Part shown: in pieces, positions 37,701-50,647 of the stretch | Position numbering within the stretch: position 1 is the first letter of the stretch | How the letters are laid out: each line of letters begins with the position of its first letter | Made by a program: the position numbers and the translations under genes | The notes under the pieces: generated by a model | The model's input: the letters and a program-made list of their open reading frames with translations, nothing else | The model's database searches: none | Told to the model about the DNA's origin: nothing | Assembly (NCBI GenBank): GCA_902729315.2 | Contig: LR746264.1 | Coordinates: 64,501-128,500 of the forward strand | Origin: Spirodela intermedia | Taxonomy: Eukaryota; Streptophyta; Magnoliopsida; Alismatales; Araceae | DNA length: 64,000 nucleotides | Direction: 5' to 3'

Positions 37701-40134
37701 CTGCTCATAGTATTGAGAGGGAGAAGCAACCACCATCATGTTAGTATTAAACAGTTCAACCCGAGGAAGGTGATGGTGCTCATCTGTGAATTATATATAT
37801 ACCTTGGTCATCCCTGGGAGTGAAAACTCGGTCGAACCTGAAGCTCCTTTTCGAGGACCCGCTAGTCAATAACCCAAGATCGCCATCTCTCGCACCTTCA
37901 AAGTCTACTACGGTTGCATAACCAGATGAAACCTCTTCCTTGCTCATGGGGCGGCAACGACAAAACACCCTAATATTTCCTGCTCGGGACAAATAGGAGA
38001 AGGGGCTCTTACACCATGTCAAGCATATATCCACCATAGGATCTGAAACAAAATAGGAAAGAAGATTAAAAGGTCACACCTTTTGCCTCTTGGACTTGGT
38101 TGTATAGCTTTTTTCTTTTGGCCTGCTCTTCAGTATACTTTATCTTGAGATCTTCACACTGTGTAACTACGAGAGATAAAAACTAAAGTGAGATAAGTTC
38201 TCAAATTCTGCACAGACGAAATTCATATAGCTTACCCAATGCCTGAATTCCAGTGATCATTTTGCTCAATTCTGGAATTGCACTGGCACATTCATGTGCA
38301 TCATGGGATAGTTGCGCCTGCTCTGTTTTCATTAACTGTTGAAGAAAAGGTACAGGATAAGTACCATTTTCCTATAATCCGATGCATGTTATGCATCGGG
38401 AAACATGGCTGGGTCAAATCTGCACCTGGATTTTTGCCTGCAATTCACTAACGGCAGCAGTCCAGTACTTCTTATCTTCTTCATACTTCGCAGAAACAAA
38501 TTCTAACTTTTCTGTTTGTTTCCTAAAAGCTTGATCTGGCACGAAAGAATTCATTTCCGATAAAGTGACTGGCGTAGATTAGGGGAAAATATATCATTCT
38601 ACTGCAATAAGCATTTCATTTCCCTACCAAGAGAATCAGACTGGAAAAACCTGGTGTCAAGTTCCATCTTCAGTTTTTCCAGCTGTTCATTTGCATCTGT
38701 CAGAGACATCCATGCCTCGTAACACTCATCCGTTTTAAGTTTGCAGAGACTTTCTAACTCCTGTATTTTCCTCTCGTATTTCACAATGGACTGAGGGTTC
38801 AGTGCCCTATTCTGCATGAGCAAAGAGGCACAGGTTAAACAACTTTTATCAGTTTCCTCCCCTCAAAACAAAGTGTCTGTCTCCGCATCAGAGGTTGCTG
38901 ACCTGCATGGGAGAATGTTTGATTTCCGAAGCACATTTATTGCATAAATGATGCCCTGATTTCCCCACTGTCCTTCCCGGAGATGAATCTACATGACCCA
39001 AAAAAAGTAAATAAAACCTAATATCTTCATCAATGGACGTTAATAGAAAACGAAAATTACCGATCATTCTCTGTGCTTGTCTAATGCAAATCCCTGAGAC
39101 AGATGGGCTCCCATGAGCTCCTTCAAATTTTATGTAGATTACACCATTCTCTTCTACAGAGACTCCGACATCTAGGATTACAAGAGACTTATTGGCTCCC
39201 ACGACTGCATAAATGTCGACTTCGGACAAGACCTGCAAAATAGAGACCAAAAATGGAAGCAAAAATCTCATGAACACTGACAGAGTCCAAGAGGAACCCA
39301 GAAGGGGAAGTGGCTCGTACCTTTTCTCCTTGAATAAAAACATCAAACACTCGCATTCCCTTGGGTCCATTTGTGTAAATGATCTCGGCGAAGTGTAGAT
39401 CGACTAAGTAATTTCCGGAAGGAAAACCACCAAAACTGTAGCTGATGTTTCCGTATCTTGCGGATTGATATAAGGTGGACGGGCAATTTCCAGTATCAGC
39501 AACAGTCACATCCGTTCGTATCACATCACCTCCTTGAAAATGGGAATCGCCATCAATCTTCATAGAGGAACCTTGTTCGTCCAGTACGCCTCCCCCAGCA
39601 TTGACAAAGATTACGACACCTGCATGTAGAAGCTGGCACCTGAGTTCCCTTTTCCTCGACGAAATTGAGTTCCCTCGAATTAAAAGCACAATGACCAAGT
39701 TACACGGAAAAACGTCAAAAGCGTAACAAAAAGTGTTTAGGTCGCCTTCCGTGGGTCGCAAATAGGAGAAAACTACAGGTTTTTTCCGGTTGGATGCAAT
39801 GGAACCTGAAATTGATCCGACGCCCGCAAACGAAGGAAAGAGAAATAACAGCGATGTAGATTAAAACAGGGAGAATCTGCACTTAGAAAAGCGTGTTATA
39901 TTTTCTATCTCGTAATAAATCCGTTGGATTATTTCAATGTCACTTAGGCTCGCCGAACCATAGAAATGGGGGGAAGACAGAAAGGGCATGGCATCTCAAA
40001 CCCTAATGCTAGGATAAACGCGATCATATGAATAAATTTAGGTTAATATGACCATCAGAGAACTCACGGCCGTTCGGTCCATCAAACAATTGGAGCTCAC
40101 GAATCGCAAAAACTAGAGCAATGATCTTTTCCAT
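34771..40134 (-). CDS. Kinesin-14 with N-terminal malectin-like domain (1040 aa)
   Basis: Twenty exons, in gene order: 40068-40134, 39321-39619, 39061-39232, 38903-38988, 38628-38811, 38426-38535, 38236-38335, 38080-38166, 37803-37979, 37427-37700, 37135-37296, 36815-37030, 36682-36719, 36368-36531, 36084-36209, 35866-35991, 35722-35775, 35557-35619, 35407-35475 and 34771-35319. Order: malectin-like domain (~23-180), a short CNKC segment, coiled coil (~209-368), motor (~369-700) with P-loop GQTGTGKT (453-460), NEHSSRSH (565-572) and DLAGSER (598-604), second coiled coil (~713-858), basic Ser-rich tail. A central motor after a coiled coil with [10 protein letters not shown] marks a minus-end-directed kinesin-14. 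It matches the plant malectin-kinesin clade (Arabidopsis At1g72250/At2g22610, from memory). A second in-frame ATG at 40236 would add 34 residues. Head-to-head with ALDH6B. Confidence 0.9.
37081..37127. repeat. Compound (CT)n-(C)n-(CA)n-(C)n repeat in kinesin intron 11
   Basis: A compound simple repeat fills nearly half of the 104-nt intron between the NEHSSRSH exon and the DLAGSER exon. On the coding strand it reads G-rich and GT-rich just after the donor. Confidence 0.85.
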
Positions 40135-41226
40135 TTTAACTGGCTTTAAGGAGAAAAGTGGAATGAGAAATGGAGGAAATGGCGGAAAATACGTGCCATC
40201 TCGAAACTTTAGCTCTGAAAGATGCTGGGATGACATGAGACTCGGTAGCGGAAGAGTTCGCAGAAAAATGAAAAAGTCAGATGATAAGACTCGTCTAGTT
40301 CTTCATTGTGTAGGAAAAACTAGAGAGGGCAAATGGAGCAAGAGAGTAACCACTGGAGCAGACATCCTTGAGCCCGGTAGTGATGAGCTTCGAGTCCGGA
40401 ATGCAGAGCATCGACTCGAAATTTTGTCCGTCGTTGACCGGTGGCTCTTGATGACATCTGATCGAGGGAGAAGGAGACGTCCCCCGCCAACCTTGCATCC
40501 AGTCGCAACTCCCCAGGGTTCCGTCGTCCGGGATGTCGGGGCGGGGAGGGGCAAAAGAGCCGTTCTGCGGGATCTCTTCCATGGCGTGACTCCGAAATTC
40601 CACGGGAGGAATGAGCAGCTATCTCTGGATCAGCTGATGCCGGGATGCGGGAATTCTTTCTTCCCTCTTCCTCCTCCCCTCCCTGCCTTGTTTCGTTCCT
40701 CTAGCGGCGGCGGTCGGCGACGTTGGAGTGTAGTTTTTTTTCAAATTTCAAACTCTTCAGGAACGTTGATTCGACCGTTATGTTCGAAGGGTACCGCCGG
40801 CGCTTTTGAGGAACGATCCGGAGGGCGGATCTGAAATTAAAGGGATCCGAACCGTCTGTTCGGTAACGAATGGTGGAGATGGGCTGGCTCCGAGTCGTTC
40901 CGAGTCCCTCTGAATCGTTGTTATGCCGACTCGGCCCCCCTCTTTAGAGGGCGGAGACGCCTCGCCGACGTCTCACCCACATGGGGCGTCGTATCGGCAA
41001 CAAGACGTCGTAAAACATCTGTGCCCAAGTTTTCACAATATTGCACTTATACCCTCACACTTTGGGAGGGGCCACGTCGGAACTAGCAACTCCGCGGTCG
41101 TGCTGATCCCCTCTGTCTCCCCATGATTATCATCAATCGCATAAGAAGGTAATTGGCTCTGTCTTGTCTGCTCTGCTCTGCTCTGCTCCTTCCTCCTCGC
41201 GCCTGAGAGAGAGACGAAGGGAAGAC
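40135..41226. promoter_or_regulatory. Head-to-head region between kinesin and ALDH6B
   Basis: About 1.1 kb separates the two divergent start codons (about 0.99 kb if kinesin starts at 40236). It contains GC-rich sequence with no recognised gene; a 237-aa open frame on the plus strand (40121-40834) has no domain features. A CTCTGCTCTGCTCTGCTC pyrimidine stretch lies near 41168, probably in the ALDH leader. Confidence 0.5.
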
Positions 41227-44200
41227 ATGCTGCTCGCCGCCCGGAGAGGTTCTCCTCCTTCCCCCCTTTCACTCTATGCTCCTACCTCTGCTTCCAACTC
41301 TGTGATCTCACATTCTCCTGCAGCGTCCGGTTTCCGACGGTGGGGTTCTCCGACTCCCGCACTGAGCGCTCTCTCCCGCATGTCCACGGCTTCCGCCGAC
41401 GCGTCTCCGGCGCGTGGAGCTCAGCCGGTATGTGATTCCTTCTTGTTCTTTTTTATTTTTTTATTTTTTTTTGAAATCGTCTCTTCTCTTAATCTCTCTG
41501 TCTCTCCCTTCGATCGGATTGTCCCCTTCCGATCGCGACAGCTGGCGGTGAGGAACCTCATCAACGGGGAGTTCGTGGAGTCGCGCTCGGATTCACTCAT
41601 TGATGTCATCAATCCCGTGCGTGCATTTTATCTCTTCGTATTGAATTATACCCGTCCGTGAATGCTGATGCTGATTGGATGATAATCTCGGTTGCTCCAG
41701 CTTCCTTTTCTCAGATGATCTAGTAATTCTTCTTGTTAATTGTTGCGGCAGGCTACCCAAGAGGTGGTTTCGCGTGTCCCTCTAACTACCGAGGAGGAGT
41801 TCAAGGCAGCTGTATACGCCGCTAAGAGAGCGTTTCCCGCATGGAGGAACACCCCAATAACAGCACGACAGCGGGTCATGTTCAAGTTTCAGGAGCTCAT
41901 CCGGAGGGACATGGTTCGCATTTACGACGGATCTCGATTTTCTGTTATCTCTTGGTGGATCTTTCCTTCCTGAGACATGATTGTGACTTTTTTTCTTGTT
42001 TGTGCAGGATAAGCTTGCGCTGAACATAACAACAGAACAAGGAAAGACCCTACGCGACGCACAGGGAGATGTTTTCCGCGGGTTAGGTCTGTTTTCTAAC
42101 CGTTATTCCCTGCAATTATCCTGTTTCCTGCGTAATTTTGTGGCCGATAAACTTCTGCCTGAACCCTTTCTCTGCAATGTCGATTGAATTGGATGTCATT
42201 GCAAGCTGTCTGGGTAGGCATGAGTGAGCAGATGATCTCTTAGGGTGAGAATATTGAGTTTTCTTTTGTGATATCGTGCAGAGGTAGTGGAGCATGCCTG
42301 TGGAATGGCAACGCTTCAGATGGGGGAATTCGTCTCCAATGTCTCTCATGGGATAGACACCTACAGCATAAGAGAACCGCTTGGCGTCTGTGCAGGGATA
42401 TGCCCCTTTAATTTCCCTGCAATGATCCCTCTCTGGGTACTCACCTAAACTCTGAGCTCTCCCCTCTCTGGGTGCACTTGGTCACAAGCTCAGCTCTTGG
42501 ACTTTTCGACCCTTGTTATTTAGATTTCATCTTTGCATGACTATCCTTTAACTTCCCAACTTGTCAAAAAATGTCTTTTCAGCCCGTCTATTTCAAAACG
42601 ATTTGAAGGAAGTCTTGCTTTGATGGCATTTGCAGATGTTTCCGGTTGCTATTACATGCGGCAATACATTTGTATTAAAGCCATCTGAGAAAGATCCAGG
42701 TGAATATCCCACAGTTACTGTCAATCGTTGTGTTTGGGTCTGTAGTATTATTCAAAGTTGAATAAGGCTTTCATCTTTTTTTTTTCCTGGTATATGCATG
42801 ATTATTGGTTCAAAAGACAATGGAAAACAACGTGCTACAGAGAAACAGAAGGACAAAAGAAAGATTTTAAGATCCCAGCTTGTTCCTTGCTTCTCAATTT
42901 AGCATTCCTCCGATTATATTACGTCGTTTTGCACTTCAGAGTAGCTTTATGACCACAAAATAATTAGCTCTACCTTATCTTCTCCAGTAAAAAGGAAGAT
43001 TTTTCTATGTCTATAGGTTGGTCTGAGTTACTATTCGGTTGGATTCCTTTTCAGGGGCGGCTATGATTCTCGCAGAGCTGGCAATGGAAGCAGGTGTACC
43101 TGATGGCGTCTTAAACATTGTCCATGGAACTACTGTGAGCTTTGACTTTATTACACCCTGTTTTTATGATTTTCAAAAAGCTTTTCCGTATCCTTTTTCT
43201 ACTATCCAGAATTAAATCGCCTCATGTTGATCAAGTCTTCTCATTTTGACTAGGATACTGTGAACAATATTTGTGACGATGACGATATCAGAGCCATATC
43301 ATTCGTTGGTTCAAACGCCGTAAGTTGATGTCTTCCGAATCGTTGTGTACATGGAAACATCTTTTATACTGGGTGTTGTGTTTTCCTGTGCAAAAGCATA
43401 TTTTTTATTCCTCGCAGTAGAATGTTCCATTTGTATACACCAGTGCACTGTCTTTCACTTAAAAGAAGTTATATTTACCGCTATATGAACAAGGAGGAAA
43501 AAGCCTACAATGAACAAAGGACAAAAACATTGCATGGATTCTGAGGTGTCTGAGTGAATCAAGGAACAATTTTTTATCCCAAAATCTTGTCATAGTCTAT
43601 CAAATTTAAATGCTTAACTAGTTCTGTTAGGCCGATGCTGAAAATCTTAATTATGGTAAATATTGGAATCTTCAAATTTTAGATAGTTTCATCAGGTTGT
43701 CCAGTCTCCAAACTAACAATCGTGGCTCAGCTTGTGATACTTTTGTTCCCCTATGATTGGAAAGAAACACACTAGATCTCCCAGCCTAGAACAACCCTTC
43801 TAAACCATTGCAGATTTCAGTAGAATATTCCATTGGATATTAGTGGTGAGATACTTCATTCTCTGTATGAGCCCTATGATTGCACTTCGGGGAAGTGTCA
43901 ATACATTGCTGGCTAGGAATCTCATATTCTTCTCTCGCTTGTGAAGCACATTGTCCACATTTTTTTGGGGTAGGCTTTAGGAATCACCGAAGCTAACAAT
44001 CAATGCTCTTTCTCGTGAACGATTTCCAGGCTGGAATGCACATCTATGGCAGAGCTGCATCCAAGGGAAAACGTGTTCAGGTAAGTTTTTTTTTCTTTGC
44101 GTAAGCTGTTTCTCTCTATTCATTTGGCTATATAGATCCTCATACACAAGTGAGTGCACACACGTTTAGGAATGTTTTTAGATGCAATTATCTGATGTCC

Positions 44201-47020
44201 GAATTCTAACCGTTTCAGTCGAACATGGGCGCAAAAAATCATGCAGTAATCATGCCTGATGCAAGTGTTGATGCTACTTTAAATGCACTGGTAGCTGCTG
44301 GTTTTGGTGCTGCCGGGCAGAGGTGTATGGCACTTAGCACAGCTGTTTTTGTTGGAGGATCAAAGCAATGGTATATGGTTCAAGTTTGTTTGTTTTTTTC
44401 ACAACAGCTATAGTCATGAGATATTTAGAAACTCAGATCCTTCAGTGCTGTTAGATTCATTTTATACCCTTTCATTCTTACCAGGGAAGATGAACTAGTA
44501 AAACGTGCCAGATCACTAAAAGTGGGCGCTGGAGTTGAGCCTGGGATAGACCTTGGACCAGTGATCACCAGACAAGTACGTATTTCATATGAGAATGGAT
44601 TTTCCTTGCCAATCTTCTTAGTGAACGATACGTCTATTGTTTTACGCTAAACTTTGAATTCCTGTCCTCAAGTTTCTCTCCCCTGTCACTGAACCCATAA
44701 CCCCCAATGTTAGTTTCCCCAACAAAGATGAGTTTTCGCTTTGCCGGGGAAACTAACCATTGACTCCCTACCGTATAGATCACCCCTCCGTTTCTTTAAA
44801 TCGCCGCGGTTCGTTTTTAATATGGTCCATTCCTAATCCCACTTGTTTCAGATTTCCTTTTTATGTTATGAATCATTTATTTTCCTTTGCGAAGTCTTGC
44901 TTCTATTTAAATCATCTGCCCTACCATGATCGCGGAAAATTCATTACTGGTTCATGCTGGCAGGCAAAGGAGCGCATTTGCAGTCTCATCCAAAGTGGTG
45001 TTGCCAGTGGTGCTCGTCTTGTGCTTGATGGGAGAGATATTACGGTAATTTTCTGCTTGAACGTTATAATACCTGTAGTACATGCACCAGAATCTTGGAA
45101 TTTTTAGAAGCTTGTGTAAAATCACAACCTAGTAGTTGCATTAAACATCACAAGAAAGATGGAGGCCGTTGCATCAAACGCATCCACCTATCGAGAAAAC
45201 TTGAAACACGGTGGCCCAAAGAAAGAAAAGACAGCCTATCAAGATGATGAGTGTATGGAAGGACTCATGACTTTCATTTCAATTTACACAGCCATTCCTT
45301 CGCCCTTGGACGAGATGTGATGCATTAGATAAACTTGGTTCCATCAATCAAATGGAGAGCTTATTTCGACTCAGAACACAAAAATAAATTTATGCAGACA
45401 GTATTAATTGAGATTTTCGCTAGTAAAGTTCGTGATACCTGAGACTAACACCTTGACCAGAGAGCATCTTGCCTCCAAAATGCCGGTCTTCAAGGATTTC
45501 ATTGATTTTGTTAGAGCAGACTAGGACATGCCTGTATCTTATACATGCGTATCAGTTGCATGGGTTGAACTAAACATTTGGAAGTGTATAAAAATAACGA
45601 TCTGTTTTATAATTTGTTGTGAATTTTAGAATTATATTTAGTGAGAAGCAAGAACATACGGATCCCTGCACTAGATTTCTCAATGGAAGGAAGGAGAAAA
45701 GGTGCACAGGTTGTGCCAGGGGTGGGTGAGTCATGGAGGTGCTTGGGTAGGGGCAGTGGATGCTGCCTGGTGACAAAGAGCTTGGAAATTGGTTTTGTAT
45801 TACCAGATCACGGGCACTAAAGAATTGAATTGACTTCTTGTCGAGGGCGATCAAGTCCTTGGTCTGGTCTCTCACGTTCATCAGTTGATTATTTTCTGAA
45901 TTCACGGAAAGATGTGAGCAGTGCCTTGACTTCTTGGACTCGAAACAGGTCCCTGGCTACGAGGATGGGAACTTTGTTGGACCAACTATCCTGGCCGACG
46001 TCACGGGCGACATGAAATGCTATGAGGTACCTTTCGATCGTCTTGCCTATTCTGACCTGCATTTTCTGGGATTAACGAAATTTTCACGAGACCAAGTCTT
46101 TTAGCACCAATGGAGAGACGGTATCTCATCATTTTGAGATGATAAAGTGGGTGATCTGATGCTAACATAATCGCGTGCCTTTGTGCTAGTGCAGGAAGAG
46201 ATCTTCGGCCCTGTCCTCCTATGCATGCAGGTAACAAGAGCGACGAGCTGTTAGATGAGCTTTTTTTTCCCCTCGCTTTGCGTTTCCTCGACAGTGGGAG
46301 GAGCTTCTGACCACGATCCTGTGACGGCAGGCTGAGAGTCTCGAAGAGGCTATCGAGATTGTGAACAAGAACAAGTAGCCTGCCATACCTCGCCCTGTGT
46401 CTCTTGGATTTGCTTCTTCCATCTCTGACCTCTCGTACCATATATCACATCGTATGTCGGTTTGCCGTGGGCTCTCACCGCAGATACGGCAATGGGGCGT
46501 CCATATTCACCACGTCTGGAGTGCACGCAAGGAGATTTCAAAATGAGATCGAAGCTGGGCAGGTTAGTGCCCCCACACGAGTTTTGAAGCCGATTCATTC
46601 GCTGGTTCGGTCGACGCCTCGCGTGTGCGCCAGCTTTATTGAAAGCTTCCGTGCTGATTGATTGATTGATGCAGGTCGGCATCAACGTTCCGATTCCGGT
46701 TCCCTTGCCCTTCTTCTCGTTCACCGGCTCCAAGGCATCGTTCGCGGGGGACCTGAACTTCTACGGTACGATGGGCACGAATCGCAATCGCGCACTCTCC
46801 CCCCATCTATCTATCTTCCTATAAATCTCCTCTCCACTGCCAGGCCGTCGTCCTCAATTTTAACATCCGGGGTGCTGAGTTTTGTGATGTGTTGCGTGTG
46901 TCTTCCGCAGGGAAGGCGGGAGTGCAGTTCTACACGCAGATCAAGACCGTCACCCAGCAGTGGAAGGACCTGCCGGGCCAGGGGGTGTCGCTTGCCATGC
47001 CCACGTCCCAGAAGCCGTAG
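41227..47020 (+). CDS. ALDH6B2: Methylmalonate-semialdehyde dehydrogenase, mitochondrial (ALDH6B type, 564 aa)
   Basis: Eighteen exons: 41227-41427, 41542-41616, 41752-41913, 42008-42086, 42282-42436, 42636-42699, 43055-43134, 43254-43319, 44030-44080, 44219-44370, 44485-44575, 44964-45044, 45949-46026, 46195-46230, 46331-46374, 46484-46562, 46675-46765 and 46911-47020. It converts methylmalonate and malonate semialdehydes to propionyl-CoA or acetyl-CoA with NAD+ and CoA, in valine and pyrimidine breakdown. The first ~67 residues are Ser/Ala/Arg-rich and acid-poor, like a mitochondrial presequence. The enzyme proper begins [16 protein letters not shown]. Nucleophile Cys347 is in [10 protein letters not shown]. 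The SNMGAKNH segment replaces the ELGGK motif, so the general-base Glu of hydrolytic ALDHs is missing, as expected for this CoA-acylating family. The C-terminus is [18 protein letters not shown]. Slightly longer than related enzymes because of the presequence. Confidence 0.95.
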
Positions 47021-47542
47021 CGCGCGGGGACGTCTCCTCCGACGATACCGAATGCTCGCCGCTGCGGGAACGAACAAGCCGCTGGCCCCTCCCACCCTCC
47101 CCCTCCCTCTTTGCAGCTAAGTTGACAGTAAGTTTCAGTCATCCATCCCCGTTGCACACTGAAGGGGGTGGGTCTCCAAGACGCCCTCTTTTTTTCGTTC
47201 GTCACTGCGGGGGCTCCGTGGGGCGGAGAGGACCTTCCTGCGGGCGCTCATCTCTAGCTACGGGGATGCACGCGACTAGAAGAAAATAGAAGAAAGAACA
47301 AGAAAGTCGGAGATGAATGGCACTAGCCAAATCCGGTCCAAACTTAGCGGCAGCAAGAGTTCACGCGTTCTTGGTCCACCACATCGGGCGTCTCTCCTGC
47401 TGGAGCACCGAGCGTCGTTCTCGTCGATAGAATGGCGGATAGATGAGATAGATAGACAGCAGTGGTCTTCTTCCCGACGAAGATTGCAGTGGGGGAGAAC
47501 CACCCAACCACACTCCTCATCAAGTTGCCTGAGGCATTCGTT
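47021..47542. other. Convergent spacer between ALDH6B and CHCH genes
   Basis: 522 bp holding the 3' UTRs of both genes. No other gene was recognised. Confidence 0.6.
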
Positions 47543-49826
47543 CTACACCGAGCCACGGCGGCATTCGTTGAGCATGTCCAAGTAGAACTGGCACTTTGCG
47601 ATGTCGCTCCCGTTGCTGTTGACGCACTGCAACCAACACCGCCATGGTCAGCCAAGAACGCGCGGGTAGCCTACCCAGTGCCGCCATGATTCCAGGCGAA
47701 TAAAAACGAGCAACGGGAAATCATATGCACATACGTCTTGAAAGGCCCTGGAATGGATACTGCAGGCGTCGGCGCCGGCAGGATTAGTCATTGGGGCGAC
47801 GGCACCACCAGCTTCAGAGGCCACGGTTTCGTGCTGGACAGTGCGCGAGCCCATAACGGAATCTACAGCCCTGTGAGCGATCGCACTGCCGGTCCCAAAC
47901 GCCATGCCTGACAATTAAAAGTCATTCAGGGAAGTGAGCAGGATAAATCCCAATCTCTCACAGGGATTGTGGTTTGACTTCCTGCAAGTCAACCTAAATG
48001 CAGAATGAACATCACCAACCTTGGGCGATGGTAGAGCCGATGCCCCCAAGGATAGAGCTGCCGCCGCCGCCATGGCTCTGGACAGACGCCGGGGGAGGGG
48101 CTTGATTCACTGCAACACGTTTAAGAAAACAATAGCTTATTTTGGATATAACGAAAGAAGCAAGCTTTTACTTACAACAGTCACCACCATCAACCCTTCT
48201 CATCCAACACTGGAGAAGGCCATCAGAACCAAGGAAGAGACATCGATGCCTATCTAGAGGATCTATCTGTGTGGTGGGCGAGACACAGTGAGAGGCACCT
48301 ATTGGAGTTGTGTACATACATTTATATGGAGTGAGTGAGTGAGAGAGAGAAAGAAGGATCAAACACATTTCTCTCAAGGGTCCTCACACAACTAGTTCAG
48401 TGTTAAAAGTCAACACAGTTAGATGACCAACCGAGAATGGGAACAGTAACGAAGACAATAATAGTAGAAATAACCACCCTAATCCAAAACCAATCCGGTG
48501 TTAGGTCAGGCACTAAAAACTCCGCGCAAGCAATAATAGTAAAAATAATTACAGGAAAGTAATAATTCTGTCAAAGATGGGACACCAGAAAACGGAGAAA
48601 ATAAGCAAACACAAGCAAAAAACACACCAAATTGATGAGATACCAGCAAACAATGCCGCACACAATCAAATATAAAGCAATGAGGACACTCAAGTCCCAT
48701 CTCATTGTGCCGAGGCCTATTCTGTGTTCTTGCAAACGATTAGCGTGGCAATGTCGATTCAGTCTTTTTAACTCGTCCAGTGATTATTATGAGGAGATCC
48801 TTTGGTGTTTATCAATCCTCTACCTTTATAAATATCCATAAATGATGGATCTGAACCAGAGGAATGACAATGGAGCTGCCCTATGGGAAGAAACTTCTAC
48901 AGACGGTCTAAGGATACCAAAACAATCCCGGAGAAATAAGTGACGATGACCAACGCGTCGCCGAAATTCATGCGCAAATATCATCAGAAGTTCCAGTCTG
49001 ACAGCGGATAAAAATCGACCGTCTTTTTACCTGGTTGCGAGGGGGAACGCACAGGGGCAGCGCGAGGAGCAGCACGGGGAGCAGGGCGACCTACAGGATC
49101 AGGACCTCGACAAGCGTTAGAGATTCTCAAACATTCATCACATGCACATTCACAAGCCCTAGAAACAAAAAGAATTTTGATGTATTTTTCATTCACCGAC
49201 AGGAAATGGCCAGATTAATCGTGCAACTATTTTTATTTTTTTCAAAGATCGACGCCCATGCCACCCACCGCAAGGGCCACTCGGTTATCAGAAAGATCAT
49301 CTCATGATGAGCTAAGGACATGATCGACTCCACGATCGGCAATCGAGAATGATGCAATCATAGAGAAAAAGAGTGTCCACAGGCAATGGCAAGAAACCCT
49401 TGATGATCTCAGCGGTTGCATTTCAATCAGCTCGAGCTACCAGACGGAAGAACAATAAACCGCAGGGCAGGCGTCCTTCTGCTCCCGTTCCATAGGTTCG
49501 GACGGAGATGCGAGAAATGAGAGGCAACCCTTGATGAAACCCTAAAGATCCCGGACGAACCTCAGAAGACCCAGGAAATAAAACGGGCGGGAGAAGAGAA
49601 CACGCCCTAAGACGTCACCCACCATCTAGGAGAAAAATAAGGCGCAGCGCAGCATCCCCTCGCAAGGGAAGCTATGATACCCACACCAGGAAGCAAACTT
49701 TAGCCCTAATGGCGCGCCGGGAAAACATGCACAGTCAAGCAGAGAACGCTGGGGAAGATCTAAAAGACGAAAAAGCACAAAGGGGAATCCTTTTCTTTAG
49801 AACAGACCAGAGCTCCGGCGGGGCAT
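47543..49826 (-). CDS. Mitochondrial twin-CX9C (CHCH) protein, CHCHD2/MIX17-like (141 aa)
   Basis: Five exons: 49808-49826, 49031-49090, 48020-48109, 47735-47907 and 47543-47626. It starts MPRRSSGRPAPRAAPRAAP, an Arg/Ala/Pro-rich N-terminus like a mitochondrial signal, then a Gly-rich SHGGGGSSILGGIGSTIAQG and the conserved hydrophobic GMAFGTGSAIAHRAVDSVMG. The C-terminal CHCH pair is complete: C105-x9-C115 (ACSIHSRAFQDC) and C126-x9-C136 (CQFYLDMLNEC), ending RRGSV. Such proteins are oxidised in the intermembrane space by the Mia40 relay; relatives act in mitochondrial stress response and cristae or respiratory-chain maintenance (Arabidopsis At12Cys proteins, from memory). Exon 1 codes only six residues plus one base. 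Intron 4 separates the first Cys pair exactly before C115. A partial copy lies at 53.4-54.6 kb. Confidence 0.88.
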
Positions 49827-50647
49827 GGCGGGCGGTTGCAGATGGAGAGAGGGACGACGTCTGGTGGGAGACGGACGGGGAATCCGGCTACAGCTGAAGC
49901 GGCTGCTCGGAAGCAAGACTAACCAAGCAGCAACCCCAATCGGTGGGCCTCGGGAGGTATTTATAGGAGACGAAGAGGTCTGAGTATGGCCTATCCAATT
50001 GCTAGAACAGCTGACTTCATTGCCACATAAATGCGTTCTTTGTAATTACCACTAAAAAAAAAAAACCTCTTCCAGAAGATATGGGCTGCGGGTTTTCTCT
50101 TCCTACTGTCCATGAAATTTAGCTGATGTTCTGATACGAAGGAACGATTGAAGACATTCTTACGACAAACAGTGTTTTCAGCTGATGCAGTTTAGCGCCT
50201 TTGCAAACCCAAAAACGGTATTGAGATTCCATATGTCTTCCCCCTCTCCCTGACTCTCCAAAACCATCGAAGCCGGTTGCCGTGGTATATCGCCGTCGAC
50301 GCAGCCCTCCTCAAAATGAGAAATCTGCATCCATTTTAATGGAGAGCCTCTCCCCAGACCAGACTCTCTAAGCCACGACTCTCCGACCATTTTCACGCCA
50401 CTGCTCTCTCTGTCTCAAGCCACCATCCACGGCGCAGCACAATTCTTAGTGAAAATGCAAGAGGTGTGGGGCTTTACAGATGATGACCAGAGCAGAGCTG
50501 CTATCAGCTGAACTACACAGTTGCCTAGAGTTAGTGAACACAGTTGCCTAGAGTTAGTGAACACAGTGTGAGACCCAGGGCATGAACTACCCAGTTGAAA
50601 AAAAGAAGAGAACATCTTTATAGGGCATGAGAGCTGGGAGACCCAGG
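49827..50647. other. CHCH upstream region and YIF1 3' region
   Basis: Both flanking genes are on the minus strand, so this spacer holds the CHCH promoter/leader and the YIF1 3' UTR. No gene was recognised; it holds an exact 23-bp tandem repeat. Confidence 0.5.
50515..50567. repeat. Tandem repeat, 23-bp unit, 2.3 copies
   Basis: The unit ACACAGTTGCCTAGAGTTAG+TGA occurs at 50515-50537 and again, identical, at 50538-50560, followed by the first seven bases of a third copy. It lies about 90-130 bp after the YIF1 stop codon in gene orientation. Confidence 0.95.

Noticed and set aside
40121-40834. 237-aa plus-strand open frame between kinesin and ALDH6B
   Set aside because: Overlaps kinesin exon 1 antisense and is Arg/Gly-rich with no family phrase; better explained as promoter sequence.
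45570-45905. 111-aa minus frame in the large ALDH6B intron 12
   Set aside because: No family phrase or splice partner; intronic.
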